DNA of 64,000 nt from Heterocephalus glaber. Its lineage: Eukaryota > Chordata > Mammalia > Rodentia > Bathyergidae. The stretch lies in NCBI RefSeq assembly GCF_000247695.1, contig NW_004624747.1, forward strand, positions 6,595,461 to 6,659,460. Direction: 5' to 3'. A model generated the notes under the pieces. That model saw only the letters and a program-made list of their open reading frames with translations. It searched no databases and was not told the origin of the DNA. Shown here one piece after another: positions 48,164 to 59,591 of the stretch. The stretch's first letter is position 1. Each line of letters opens with the position of its first letter. The position numbers and the translations under genes are program-made.

Positions 48164-48695
48164 CCCGGGCGCGCCCGCCGCCTCTGCCCCAGCGGCCACC
48201 TCGGCCACCTCAGCTGCCTCAGCCTCCTCGCCTCCTCCGACGCCGCCGACGCTCCGCCCACGCGTCGCGCCCATTGGCCACCAGGATATTGGGGCGGGGC
48301 TCCAGGCCCACCGGGGAGCTCCCCCCCCAAGCCCAAAGGCAGCCGGAGATTCTGGGCCCCGCCCACTCCCCCAGTCTGGCGCCAACAAGCCCGACGTGAG
48401 GAGGCGGGGCAGCCGTCACCGGGAGCGCGGGGCTGCCAATCACGAGAACTCACCTGGACAATGTCCTCCGGCCTTTCCGGATTGAGCCAGACCGGGGCTG
48501 TCAACGCAGAAGCTCTCAGGCAGAAGGCCTAGGTCTCCCCCGGGATTCCGCGTCTACCTCCTTGAGGGCGGCTTCTTAAGAGACCCCAGGGGTGTGGGTG
48601 GGATTGTTCATCCGTTCATTTATGAACTCTGAGGAGACCCATATGTGTTTAGGAACTCTCCCGTGGGACCCAGAGCAGATTAAATTTTCAGCCTT

Positions 48696-48783
48696 GGGCC
48701 GGGGATTTAGCTCAGTGGCGCTGTGCCTACCTCGAAAGCGCAAGGTCCTGAGTTCGATCCCTGGTACCAAAAAACCGAAAAAA
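48696..48783 (+). mobile_element. ID SINE upstream of TBC1D10A
   Basis: GGGCCGGGGATTTAGCTCAG to TTCGATCCCTGGTACC, with both Pol III boxes intact. TTTTCAGCCTT flanks both sides. Confidence 0.93.
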
Positions 48784-48883
48784 TTCTTTTCAGCCTTAGC
48801 TAGAAGTTTGGCAGCACACCTGCTTGATCACTGCTTCTGGGGTTTTAAATTAGCTTGTGGGACACTTATTAAGAGTAATAATC

Positions 48884-49117
48884 TAGCCAGGCGTGGTAGT
48901 ACACACCTGTAATCCCAGCACTAGGGAGGCTGAGGCAGAGGGATCGCTGCGATTCGAGGCCAGCCTGAACTACATAGTGAGACCCTGTCTCAAAAAAAGA
49001 AAGAAAGAAAGAAAGAAAGAAAAAAGAGGGCCAGGGATTTAGCTCAGTGGTTCCAGCTCCTGCCTCGAAAGCGCAGGGTCCCAAGTTCAATCCCTGGTAC
49101 CAAAAAAAAAAAAAAAA
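48884..49117 (+). mobile_element. B1, (GAAA)n, then ID SINE
   Basis: B1 48884-48996, (GAAA)n 48997-49025, ID 49027-49117. Confidence 0.9.
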
Positions 49118-49135
49118 GAAAGAAGAATAACATTC

Positions 49136-49321
49136 AGCTGCGGTGGCACATGCCTCTTATTCCAGCTACTGGGGAGGCTTAGGCAGGAAGATCACAAATT
49201 TGAGGCCAGCCCAGTAAACTTAATGAGATCCTATCTCAAAATAAAATAAAGGTCTGGGTATATAGTCCAGTGGTACAGTGCTTGCCTAGCATTCCTGGGC
49301 TTGATCCCCAACGTCACAAAA
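49136..49321 (+). mobile_element. B1-dID SINE
   Basis: ATTCCAGCTACTGGGGAGGC, then AAAATAAAATAAAGG, then a dID part (TATATAGTCCAGTGGTACAG). Confidence 0.83.
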
Positions 49322-49334
49322 CAAATAAAAAGAA

Positions 49335-50185
49335 ATAAAAAACAATTATACAATCCCATATGTTTTTAGCATGTTTACAGAGCTGTAACCATCACAGTCT
49401 AATTTTAGAACACTTTCATCACCTCAAAAAGAAACTCCTACAATAGCAGTCCCTCCCCAGACCCTGGCTACCACTAATCTACTATCTACAGATTTTCCTT
49501 TTTCTGGACATTTCATACAAATGGAATCATACAGTATGTGTCTTTTGTGTCCAGCTTCCTTCTCTTTAATGTTTCTGAGATGTATCCACATTGTAGCACT
49601 TATGAGTACTTCATTTCTTTTTATTATGACTAATATTCCATTATATGGATATACCACATTGACAGTCACTTAGATGTGTCCATTTTTTTTTTTTGTTACC
49701 AGGGATCAAATTCGGGACCTTGTGCTTTCAAGGCAGGTGCTGGAATCACTGAGCTAAATTCCCAGCCTTAGATGTGTCCATTTTTAGCTATTAGGAATAA
49801 TGCTGCTTTGATCAAGTACAAGCTTTTTTTTTTCTTTTTGGCACCAGGGATCGAACTCAGGACCTTGCACTTTTGAGGCAGGCGGCAGCACCACTGAGCT
49901 AAATCCCTGGCCCTTCCCTTTTTATTTTGAGACAGAGTCTCACTAAGTTGCCCAGGCTAGCCTCAAACTGGTGATCCTCCAGCCTCAGCCCTCCCATCCC
50001 ACCTCAGCCCATCCCAGTAGCTGGGTTTACAGGTGTGTACCCAGCCAGGTACAAGTTTGTGAATGGACATATATTTTAATTTATCTTGGGTAGAATTTCC
50101 TTGGAATGGGATTTCTGGGTCATAATAGTAACTCTGCTTAACTTGGAGGAACTGGCAAATTGTTTTCCATGTTGGTTGTGTTTTA
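49335..50185 (-). mobile_element. Old L1 LINE 3' fragment, split by three SINEs
   Basis: Pieces at 49335-49683, 49769-49823 and 50048-50185 read as an antisense ancient L1 3' end (recognisable runs: TAATTTTAGAACA, GGACATTTCATACAAATGGA, TTCCATTATATGGATA). Two ID copies (49684-49768 and 49824-49913) and a B1 (49915-50046), all minus, have landed within it. The TSD TAGATGTGTCCATTTTT flanks the first ID. Confidence 0.8.
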
Positions 50186-50209
50186 GCAGTGAGATACATA
50201 CTATTATTA

Positions 50210-50325
50210 GTTCCCTATTACATGTAAGGAAACTGAGGTTCTAGCAAATGGTCCAGTTGCCTGAGGTCCAAGAACCAGCTTATAGTAGAGCCAGGATTTG
50301 AACCTACCTCTTACCAACTGCTTAT
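50210..50325 (-). mobile_element. MIR SINE (reverse)
   Basis: GTAAGGAAACTGAGGTTCTA, TTGCCTGAGGTCC, GAGCCAGGATTTGAACCTAC. Confidence 0.78.
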
Positions 50326-50669
50326 GTTTGCCAGAACAGACCAATTGTATCTATATGGACTTAGTCCCCAGCAGCCAACTTTTGACTCTAGAGATTGTCA
50401 GCTCGTAGAGCTGTAGTGATAGCTCCCCCACTTACATCTAGTATTTTATGGTTTACAAGTCACAACCATGGTGTCATCTGACACGGCCCTATAAACCAAC
50501 GAGGGAGACAGGACTAGAAAGGGAAAGGGACCAGAAGAGACAGGTTTGAGCTGCAGGACCTGAAGTAGGCCTCAAAGGGACGGAAAGCAAGCAGGGGTGG
50601 GGGGTGAGGTGGGGGGAGTGAGCTTGAGACTTGAGTGATTTTACCAGCTGTTTCCTTGTGACCCAGACA

Positions 50670-50752
50670 TTTTTTTTTTTTCCATACCGGGGATCTAAGT
50701 CGGGACCTTGTGCTTGCAAGGCAAGCAGCAGAACCACTGAGCTAAATCCCCT
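50670..50752 (-). mobile_element. ID SINE (reverse)
   Basis: T-rich tail, CCATACCGGGGATCTAAG to CACTGAGCTAAATCCCC. Confidence 0.9.
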
Positions 50753-51139
50753 ACATTCTTAAAGATTTCACCAAGCAGTCAGTCTTCACATTCCATGGGC
50801 TTCTGGTTTTCCATAAACAGGGCAACAGCAGACATGGGAATGGGCACAGGCTATTCTGGTTCTAAATCCTGTCTGGGAGGACTCTCCTCCTCTCCAATGG
50901 CTCCAGAGTGGTGGGCTCTTTGGTCCCAGCTCCAAGGAGAGGAGCCAGGCGTACCTGGAACAAATGTCATGCTGCAAGCATGGCAAAGCAAAGTATCCAC
51001 AACCCTCTGACTTACTGGTCCTAGCACATCCCAAACATATTCTTATTCACCACAAGGGTACTGTGGTGGGGGTGGGGACACATTAGAGGCACCTGGGTGT
51101 CCATCACTGGAAGACTGGATAAACATTACTCCAGTTAAT

Positions 51140-51520
51140 GGCTTGATGCCACAGCTTCTAATCTTATATCAGACCAACCAGGATTCAAATTTCTGCTGTG
51201 ACCTTGAGCAAATCACTTTTCTCTGAGGCCATTTTTTTTTTTTTTTGGTACCAGGGATCGAACTCAGGTCCTTGCACTTGCAGGGCAGGTGGTGGAACCA
51301 CTGAGCTAAATCCCTGGCCCTCTTTCTCTTTTCTTTCTTTCTTTCTTTTTGTGGAGGTGGAGAGGGTGGAACAGAGTCTTGCTAAATTGCTCAAGCTGGC
51401 CTCAAACTCCTAGTCTCAAGCCATTCTCCTGCCTCAGCCTCCTGAGTAGCTGGGAATACAGGCACATGCCATTGTGCCTGGCTTCTCTGAGTCTATTTTC
51501 TCATCTATAAAAGGAAATAC
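51140..51520 (+). mobile_element. MIR SINE split by a reverse ID and a reverse B1
   Basis: MIR halves at 51140-51230 (TGTGACCTTGAGCAAATCAC) and 51484-51520 (TTTTCTCATCTATAAAAGG). Between them are an ID (51232-51321, minus), (CTTT)n and a B1 (51368-51483, minus). Confidence 0.82.
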
Positions 51521-51978
51521 TGAAAAAATATATGCTGAGCATGGAGATGCCCAGTAAATAGTGGCCAGGTGTCACAGCATATGTACTTTACAAAATACTT
51601 GAAAATTCATTATTGTCTTCTTTTGCTTTGCTTCTTTTTAAATTTAATTATTGTCATATTTTCCATCAGCCCATAGCTGTAGTAGGGAAGTTAATTTAAT
51701 CAATAGCTTAAGACTTGGGAGAAGCTTCATGGCTTTGCCCCTCAATAACTCGGTGTTCATATACAAAATTGCTAAACTTTTTAGAACCTCATTTCCACTT
51801 TTGAAAAATAGGAATGTCAATAATTACTTGGTGAGTCAGTAAGCTATGTCTCTGAAACCTCTAGGACATAACAAACACTTGATATATGTTAGTTTCTTTA
51901 CTTCCTTTAAACTCCAGAGCTCTTTAACTTTACACTTATAGTGGACCACCCGTTATTGAACAAGAAAGATGAAGGACT

Positions 51979-52185
51979 GGGCATGGTGGCACATGTTTGT
52001 AATCCCAGAACTAGGGAGCATGAGGCAGGAGGATCACTGTGAGTTTGAGGACAGCCTGAACTGTATAGCGAGACCCTGTATCAAAAAAATAAATAAATAA
52101 AATAAAAATAAAGAGAGATGAAGGGCTAGGGGTGACAAAGCTTGTCTAGCATGCATGAGGCCCCGGGTTGCATACCCAGCCCACA
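51979..52185 (+). mobile_element. B1 SINE with a decayed ID-like part
   Basis: B1 51979-52085, A-rich linker, then an ID-like tail part at 52123-52185 (TTGTCTAGCATGCATGAGGC). Confidence 0.78.
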
Positions 52186-52236
52186 AAGAGACACAGACAG
52201 AATGAAATGAAATCCTAGCTCAATAGAACTTACAGT

Positions 52237-52465
52237 TAGCCAGCCATAGTGGTACATGCTGGTAATCCTAGTTCTTGGGGAGGCTGAGGAAGGAGGATCA
52301 CAAAGTTCGAGCCCCAGCCTGGGCAATTTAGCAAGACTGTGTCTCAAAATAAAAAGAAAAAAGGAAGGAAGGAAGGAAGGAAGGAAGGAAGGAAAAAGGG
52401 GTGGACTAGGGATATAGCTCAGTATAAATGTTCTGAGTTCAATCCTCAGTACCAACAAAAAATAA
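52237..52465 (+). mobile_element. B1-dID SINE with (GGAA)n linker
   Basis: B1 part, (GGAA)n at 52363-52393, dID part (CTAGGGATATAGCTCAGTAT). Confidence 0.85.
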
Positions 52466-52677
52466 AATAAATTAAATTAACCCAGAGTTTATAGTCCAGT
52501 GGAGGAGCGAGAAACTGATGAACAGCATTGAACATTTTGTAGGCAGTATCAGGAAGAAAGTAGGGTGATGCTGGGGCAGAGGCAGGAGCTCCTCTGGTGG
52601 GATCTGGGAGGATAGTGTATAAGAAGGAGGGTACAGGTACGAAACTTCTTTGAAGTAGGCTCAAAAGATGGTGTGGT

Positions 52678-52955
52678 TGGGGCTGGGGATTTACCTCAGT
52701 GTTTCCGGGACCTGCCTCACAAGCACAGGGTTCTGAGTTTGATCTCTGGTACCAAAAAAATTATTTTAAAAGATAGTGTGGTAAACCAGGGGTGGTGGCA
52801 CACACCTGTAATCCCAGCAATGGGGAGGCTGAGGCAGGAGGATCGCCATGAGTTCAAGGCCAGCCCAGGCTACATTGTGAGTTTGAGGCCAGCCTGAACT
52901 ATATAGTGAGACCCTGTCTCAAAAAAAACAAAAACAAAAACAAAAACAAAACAAA
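52678..52955 (+). mobile_element. ID SINE followed by B1 SINE
   Basis: ID 52678-52760 (A box mutated to TTACCTCAGTG); B1 with duplication 52786-52955. Confidence 0.88.
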
Positions 52956-53029
52956 GATGGTGTAGTAAGACTGGAGTGAGACCACTGGGAGAGGAATGAA
53001 CAAATGAATACATTATCAAAAAGGAGAGT

Positions 53030-53158
53030 CCCAAGCATGGCGCAGTGGTGCACAACTGTAATCACAAAACTGTAATCCCAGCTACTTGGAAGGCTGAGGT
53101 AGGAGGATTGCGAATTCATGACTGCCCAGGCAACAGAGTGTCTCAAAACAAATAAAAG
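53030..53158 (+). mobile_element. B1-type SINE, diverged
   Basis: The CTGTAATC block is repeated with a short insertion; ends GTCTCAAAACAAATAAAA. Confidence 0.75.
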
Positions 53159-53563
53159 GACAGCTCCAGTTTCCAGTGGTTCACTGTAGGACAAAGTACA
53201 AGAGGCCTTACAGAGCACTGTGGAACATCCTGATAGACTGGCTGCTGTGCACATTCTTTGAAGGTAAGATGCTTACTAGGAATACAGGAACTTACTGATA
53301 TCCTCCTAGGGTCATTTCTAAATTGGGTCAAAGGTGATTAAATAGATCCCTTTCCCTGGATCCCAGAATGTTCAGTCCTGTCAGCACGTGCCATGGCCTT
53401 AATAGTAAGAGCAGAGCTGATGCTCAGAAGGCAGACAACTAGTGTCCAGAAACTTATGAAGGGCAGGCAAATTTATAAACCTTAGTTATCTCAACACAGA
53501 GGATAATAGTTGAGAATTTCTTGGTCCAGGTGGCAGAAAACACAACTCAAAATAGGTTTAAAT

Positions 53564-53750
53564 CTGCACGAGGTGTGATAGCACGTCTTTAATCTCAGCT
53601 AATTGGGAAGCTGAGGCAAGAGGATTGGAAAGTTTGAGGCCAACTTGAGCAATTTATTGAGACTTTGTCTCAAAATAAAAAATAACAAGGGCTAAAGATG
53701 TAGTCAGTGGTAGAGCCCCCAGATTGATCCTTATACTAAAAAAAAAAAAC
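53564..53750 (+). mobile_element. B1-dID SINE
   Basis: TTTAATCTCAGCTAATTGGG to AGACTTTGTCTCAAAATAAA, then a dID part with GATTGATCC. Confidence 0.8.
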
Positions 53751-53769
53751 CTTAAAACTATATTTAGTA

Positions 53770-54430
53770 GGTTCTATAGGTTTAAAAAATTTATGGGTAG
53801 GATACCACAGTGATACATGCACGCTTATGTTTATGGGGCACAGTTTGTAATAGCTAAATTTTGGAAACAGCCCAGATGTCCATCAGCTGACGAGTGGATA
53901 AAGATGTGGGGTTTTTTTATACAATGGAGTACTACTCTGACATAAAAAACAAGCTTCAGACATTTATAGCTAAATGAACCTTGAGACCATACTCTTAAGT
54001 GAAATAAATCGGACACGTTTAAATACTTCATTATTTCTCTGGTGTGAGAAACTGAATGTGGAAATAAGTGCTGAGATATGTAATGGATGTTGGGAAATGG
54101 GAAGAAAGTGTTCAAGTGGGAAGGGGAATAAAGGAAGACGGAGGGAGAAAGGAAGGAAGGGACAAGAAAAAAAGTGAATGCACAAGCGCAAGGACCCGAG
54201 TTTGATCCCCAGTACCAAAAAAAGAAAAACAAGTAAAAAGGGCCAGGGATTTAGTTCAGTGGCTCCACGCCTGCTTTGCAAGCGCAAGGTCCTGAGTTCA
54301 ATCCCCTGTACTGAAAAAAAAAAAAAAAAAGTGAAAATAGAAGGAAAAAAATGGAAACAAAGCTTTTGTACATAGGGGGAGGGGGCTTGAGGGGGGAATG
54401 GGATAAAATTTATTAATAAAATGTAAAAAA
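53770..54430 (+). mobile_element. L1 LINE 3' end fragment with ID SINEs in its tail
   Basis: The plus strand carries the L1 3' pattern (GATGTCCATCAGCTGACGAG, then ACAATGGAGTACTACTCTGA, then AAGTGAAATAAATCGGACA). A 5'-truncated ID (54178-54230) and a full ID (54240-54330) interrupt the tail, which ends at a poly-A run near 54425. No open frame is preserved. Confidence 0.75.
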
Positions 54431-54531
54431 AAAAATTATAGGTAGGGTATTCTTCAGGAGCAGTGTGATCCAGAGGTTATATTACTAGAACTACAGCATC
54501 ATTTTTCTTATTCCTTCTTGTCTCTCTGATC

Positions 54532-54617
54532 CCTTTTTTTTTTTGGTACTGGGGATCAAACTCGGATCCTTGCGCTTGCACAGCAGGGGGCAAAACCACT
54601 GAGCTAAATCCCTGGCC
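54532..54617 (-). mobile_element. ID SINE (reverse)
   Basis: GGTACTGGGGATCAAACTCG to CTGAGCTAAATCCCTGGCCC. CTCTGATC flanks both sides. Confidence 0.92.
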
Positions 54618-54873
54618 CCTCTGATCTCCTTCTTAAAGGTGCTTCAAGTCTGGTGGTGGTTCCTATTCAACCTTTCATACTGGGTCATACACTGGCTCAC
54701 CTACCTATCACTGACCTAATCATCTCAGCTTAAGGCTAAAGAACACTGCTGGTTTAACTGAACTCAGTTTAAGGCAAAAGTAGGCCCTCTGCAATATAAG
54801 GAACGGTTTATCTCATCCTGTTTCATGAATTGTGGGGCCTAGGAGTATGTGGAGCTATTTGCTTACTTGTTTT

Positions 54874-54958
54874 TGGTTTTTTTTTGGTACCAGGGATCAA
54901 ACTTATAACCTTGCATTTGGCAGGTAGGCGTGGCACCACTGAGCTAAATCCCCAGCCC
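54874..54958 (-). mobile_element. ID SINE (reverse)
   Basis: GGTACCAGGGATCAAACTTA to GAGCTAAATCCCCAGCCC. Confidence 0.9.
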
Positions 54959-55050
54959 TCTTACCTGCTCTTTTTAAAATACAAAAGATGCAGAATAGTT
55001 AAGAGCAAATCCCCAAATCAGGTAGAGTTAATGATCATAACTCCAAGGTC

Positions 55051-55163
55051 TTTTTTTGAGACGGGGTCTTACTATGTAGTCTAGGCTGGCCTTGAACTCT
55101 CCACAATCCTCTTGCCTCAGTCTCCTGAGTGCTGGGACCATAGGCATGTGTTACCATGCCTGG
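55051..55163 (-). mobile_element. B1 SINE (reverse)
   Basis: TTGAGACGGGGTCTTACTAT to TGTGTTACCATGCCTGG. CAAGGTCTT lies on both sides. Confidence 0.88.
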
Positions 55164-55209
55164 TCAAGGTCTTACATTTTACTGTTGTTTTTAAGAAGTA
55201 AATTTCGAG

Positions 55210-55302
55210 GGCCAGGGATTTAGCTCAGTGGTTCCAGCGCCTGCCTTGCAAGCACAAGGTTCTGAGTTCGATCCCTGGTACAAAAAAAAAAAAAAAAAAA
55301 AA
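55210..55302 (+). mobile_element. ID SINE
   Basis: GGGCCAGGGATTTAGCTCAG to TTCGATCCCTGGTAC with a long pure A tail. AAGTAAATTTC and AAGTAAACTTC flank it. Confidence 0.93.
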
Positions 55303-55309
55303 AGTAAAC

Positions 55310-55985
55310 TTCAATTGTGAGATACCATCTTACCCCAGAAAGAATGGCTATCATCATATCATCAAAAAATCTAATAATAACAAATGCTGGTTAGGATGCA
55401 GGGAAAAAGGAACTCTACTACTTGTTGGTGGGAATGTAAACTAGTACATCACTATGGTAATCAGTGTGGAGATTCCTCAAAAAAACTAAAAGTAGAAATT
55501 CCATTTGACCCAGCTATCCTTCTTTGGTATCTTCCCAAAAGAGTTAAAATCATATTACACAGATACATACATACCCATGTTTATAGCCGCACAATTTAAA
55601 ATAGCTAGGTCTTGGAAAGAAAATGTATGTCCATCAATAGATGAATGGATAGGGAAAATGTGGTATTTATACACAATGGGATATTATGCCGCCATAAAGA
55701 AAGATAACTTGAGGCATTGGTACAAAATGGATGGTAATGCCTTGCAAGCACAAGGTCCTGAGTTCGATCCCCAGTATCAAAAAAAAATCTGTCTCTGAAA
55801 AATGGATGGTATATGGATGCAACTTAAAAACATGTTAAGTGAAATAAATCAGACACACAAGCTCAAATATCTCATGGTTTCTCTTATATAAGAAACACTA
55901 TATGTACACACACACACACACACAAAGAGCAAAATAGAACAGAGATAAATAAGAAGTAGGAAGAAGCTCAAATACTTCCCCAAAT
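55310..55985 (+). mobile_element. L1 LINE 3' end fragment
   Basis: Plus-strand L1 sequence (GAATGGCTATCATCATATCA, GTGGAGATTCCTCAAAAAAA, TTTGACCCAGCTATCCTTC, TATGTCCATCAATAGATGAA). An ID fragment (55736-55792), consisting only of the 3' half and tail, splits it. A (CA)n run follows at 55906-55924. It may belong to the same insertion as 53770-54430, but order and overlap are unclear. Confidence 0.8.
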
Positions 55986-56019
55986 TACATATCCTGTTGT
56001 TTTAAAAATATTTCAATAG

Positions 56020-56301
56020 CCCAGCTTGGTAGTGCATGCCTGTAATCCCAGCACTGGGGAGGCTGAAGCAGAATTGCCACAAGGACTTTGAGGCCAGCCG
56101 GGACCACATAGTGAATTCATGGCCAGCTTGAAATGCATGGTAAGACCTTGTCCCCCCAAAAATAAAAACAAAAGTTAGCTTTTTTGAGACAGGGTCTTGC
56201 TGTGTAGTTCAGGCTAGCCTTGAACTATGTAGCCCAGGTGATCCTCCTGTCTCAGCCTCCCATGTACTAGGATTACAGGCATGAGCCACCACGTCCAGCT
56301 A
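56020..56301. mobile_element. Inverted pair of B1 SINEs
   Basis: Plus-strand B1 at 56020-56170 and minus-strand B1 at 56178-56301, only a few bases apart. Confidence 0.87.
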
Positions 56302-56990
56302 AAAACCCTATGTATTTGTTATCTATGTTGACTCTTAAATATAAGCTCTTACACTTGCCTGATTCTTTACAGAAATAAGTATTTGGCTGCTATAGTTAAC
56401 AGTACATGTTTCCATTCATGTATATATCCTAACATAGCTTAATACAAGCTACTGTATATATCCTCTAATACATAATTTTGAAGTGAAATGGTGCTGATTA
56501 TTAGTGGTTTCCTTTGGGCTATATGACAATCACTCATTTCAAACAGCAGGTAGAATTGAAAGTGAAATTCCTTAATTTCTACAATTCATGGAACTCTCTG
56601 AGTACAATTCTTTAAAATTATAGCAGTCTGGGGAACTCAGGGAGCTGAGGCAGGAGGATCAATGGAGCCCAAAAGTCCAAGGCCAACTTGGGCAACATGG
56701 CAGGACATCATTTATTAAAAAAAAAATTACAGTGCCTCTGAAAGTCAAGTCCTGCTGCCTGGTTTCCCCAGTGGCTCCACAAGAGGAACATTTTTGCCCA
56801 TTTCACTCTGGTCTGGTAAAGCACACAGACAAGGTGGTCACTAGGAATGGATGAGCTGTTTCGACTTCCCTAAACCCTCACAGGCTACATGACCACCTCA
56901 TTGGAAAAATAAACAGGGTGAGTAGTCCTCGGAGATCACATTGAGAATCAGAAAAGCTGTGTAAGCAACTTTGTTAACAGCAAGGCCCTT
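56302..56990. other. Intergenic A/T-rich DNA
   Basis: Contains a partial B1-like element at about 56624-56728. The rest is unassigned. Confidence 0.5.
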
Positions 56991-57172
56991 TGCTGGGTGT
57001 GGTGCCCCACACCTGTGATCCCAGCACTCTGGGAAGCTGAGGCAGGAGGATTAAAGTTTGAGTCCAGCCTGGACAACTTAGTAAGAACCTGTCTCAAAAT
57101 AAAAAATAAAGGGCTGGGGCTGTAGCTCAGTGTGAAGGCCCAGAGTTCAATCCCTGGTACTGCAAAAACAAT
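56991..57172 (+). mobile_element. B1-dID SINE
   Basis: CACACCTGTGATCCCAGCAC, linker GTCTCAAAATAAAAAATAAA, dID part GGGGCTGTAGCTCAGTGTGA. Confidence 0.87.
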
Positions 57173-57174
57173 AC

Positions 57175-58355
57175 AAAACGAAAACCAGCGAGGCCCTATC
57201 AACAGGCTGCAGGCCCTAAATAGGAAGTGCAGTGCCAGGCTGAATGCTGGGTCTGTGGTCACTAATATTCACAAGGTCTTGTGGTCAACGGGTCTCCTGT
57301 GACTAAGTGAACCAGGACAGATTTTCATTCAGAAACTCCCAGAACATCAGTTTGTTCCAAGTCCAGCTCAAAGGACCCATTCACTCACATTCCACCCAGC
57401 AGCATTCCTGACCTCCTGTCACAGCCTCAGTCATGGAGGCCCTGCAGGGTCTGCCAGGCTGTGGAGGCGTGTGTCCTGACACCATGCCCTGTCCCCATTC
57501 CCAGAAAGGGCTTGTATGGACTCCCTCATCTCTTGATCCCTTTCCTCTTCGAGTGCTCAGGAGATTTTGTGTTGCCCACAGAGAAGGAACTAGCAGGGGG
57601 CTCCCTAGAGGCACCCAAGCCATGATATCCACTTCAGGAAGCCAAATGCTGGCACTGGCCCTTGGGACAAACTCAGCAACCAGGTCAGAAGTAATGCACA
57701 CAGGGTAAGCAATGACATCACATCAAGCAAGTTAGAAATGTGAGGGGTCCAGCAGTTTGGAACGGAGCCACGTGACTGGCACTCAGAGGTGTTGTTTGGC
57801 CCTCAGGTTTGGGGTCAGAAGCTTTGAGCTTGGCTCAGAGGGGCGGTGTGGTGACTAGAACCCTGGTTCTGTGGGATGGTCTCATACCTCTGATCCCTGG
57901 AAGACTTGATGGAGCATGCAGGAGGATCAAATGGAGGGTCTGAAAAATAAAGCGTTAACTCTTGGGGGCTTCAAACACATGTACTCTTCAGAATGAAATT
58001 GGCTTTAGGTTGAAAACCAGGAAATGGTTATTAACCAGTTCTTACCTTCCTGCCTCTGAACACCCACAGAAGCACCTACCCCACTGTGTGATTCCAAAAA
58101 TTAAAGCCTGCGTCTGGCCCTCAATTCAGGGGCCAGGGCTGTGGCAAGCATTCCGACACATTCATCTTCATACTGTGACTATGGGCATCTGCTTCACCTG
58201 CTCTGTGCTTCAGTTTACTTTAATATTAAATATGAATACTCGTATTAGAAAAGTTAAAATGATAAAGTACTTCAAACAGTAAGGACTAGACATTAAAGTC
58301 CTTAGAAGTGTTATGGCCTTAATACAATTATTTGTTAAATACATATATATATATT
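57175..58355. other. Unique intergenic DNA downstream of SF3A1
   Basis: About 1.2 kb without SINEs. Opposed frames at 57381-57708 show no known protein. It could include a distal SF3A1 3' UTR, which I cannot show. Confidence 0.45.
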
Positions 58356-58356
58356 T

Positions 58357-58558
58357 TGTTGTTGTTGTTTTTGTACTGGGGATCAAACTCAGGTCCTTGC
58401 ACTTGCGAGGCAGGCAGCAGAACCACTGAGCTAAATGCCCAGCCCTAAATACATATATTTTAAAGACTGCTCATGGCCAGGGATTTAGCTCAGTGGTTTT
58501 CCTGCCTGCTGCACAAGCACAAGGACCCGAGTTCAATCCCCGGTACCAAAAAAAAAAA
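58357..58558. mobile_element. Inverted pair of ID SINEs
   Basis: Minus ID 58357-58446 (tail side at left) and plus ID 58473-58558. The first is flanked by AAATACATATAT, the second by ACTGCTCA. Confidence 0.9.
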
Positions 58559-58798
58559 CAAAACACTGCTCACCTTGGGTGAGGTGTGTACACAGGGAAC
58601 TGAGCCAATAAGGCGATAAGTGATTCTAGGCCTGTAGAACGCCGCCACCCAGAGTCTCACCTACATGTGTCCCTGCTGCCCAACAACCCAGGGACCGAGA
58701 TGCTATCCTTATTGTTCTATGATACATGCCATGCTGAAGGAATCTTGTATTAGTCCTTTATACAAAGCGCTAGGCCTCTGGAGGGTCATAAAAATGCT

Positions 58799-59015
58799 GT
58801 TTTTTGAGACAGGGTCTATCTAGTTCAGGCTAGCTTCAAACTCACAGCAATCCTCCTGCCTCAGCCTCCCAAGTGCTGGGATTATAGGCATGCATCACCA
58901 CATCCAGTTTATAATGTTTTTTCTTTTTTTGTTTGTTTTTTGGTACCAGGGATCGAACTCGGGTCTTTGTGCTTGTGAGTTGGGCGGCAGAACCACTGAG
59001 CTAAATCCCCAGCCC
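58799..59015 (-). mobile_element. B1 then ID SINE (both reverse)
   Basis: B1 58799-58908; ID 58923-59015 flanked by TTATAATGTTTTTT (58909-58922 and 59016-59029). Confidence 0.92.
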
Positions 59016-59199
59016 TTATAATGTTTTTTAAAAGTTAGAAGACTAACACATGAAAGATAGGATGGTAGGAAGAACTCACATACAAACCCCAGGATTCCTC
59101 AGAGCAGAGAAGAGCTACATGGCACTCTACAGCGTTCCCACTGCCCGAGTGAGGACAGAGCACAGGTGGCCAAGGGACAAGTCTTATTACACTGCTTTC

Positions 59200-59591
59200 A
59201 CAAGAACGGTCCAAGAGTTTATTAGACACCATTGAAAGATACAAAATGATGAATAATGATAACAATCATAGTCTATCAGCCAAGCGCTACATGGCACTGT
59301 GAAACTACTCTGTAGGCCATCTTTGTACTCTCAGCTTCTAATAGGCTGCTGGAAGAAAAGAAGGCCCTCAAATCAAGACTCTTAACACAAAGGGATTCCA
59401 GACACTGGCTCAGAAAGCCTTGGTGCTCTTACCAATGTGTGGGAGGGTGGGGCAAACTTCTGCAGGACAATTGAGTAGGAGGGGAATAAATGCATAGGTG
59501 ATGCCTGATGTCTCAGGTACTCTTGGGTCAGGAGCAGGACATGGAGAACAGAAGAGGATGAGCAACAGGGATTCGATAGCAGATCTCTCTT
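59200..59591 (-). other. SF3A1: SF3A1 3' UTR and proximal poly(A) signal
   Basis: A minus-strand AATAAA lies at 59223-59218 (TTTATT on plus), about 370 nt after the stop codon. The stretch 59030-59591 is free of SINEs, as expected for a UTR. A longer distal form reaching into 57-58 kb cannot be excluded. Confidence 0.65.

Noticed and set aside
57381..57708. Opposed frames near 57.5 kb as a small gene
   Set aside because: No recognised product or splice context. It might be distal 3' UTR of SF3A1, which cannot be shown from sequence alone.
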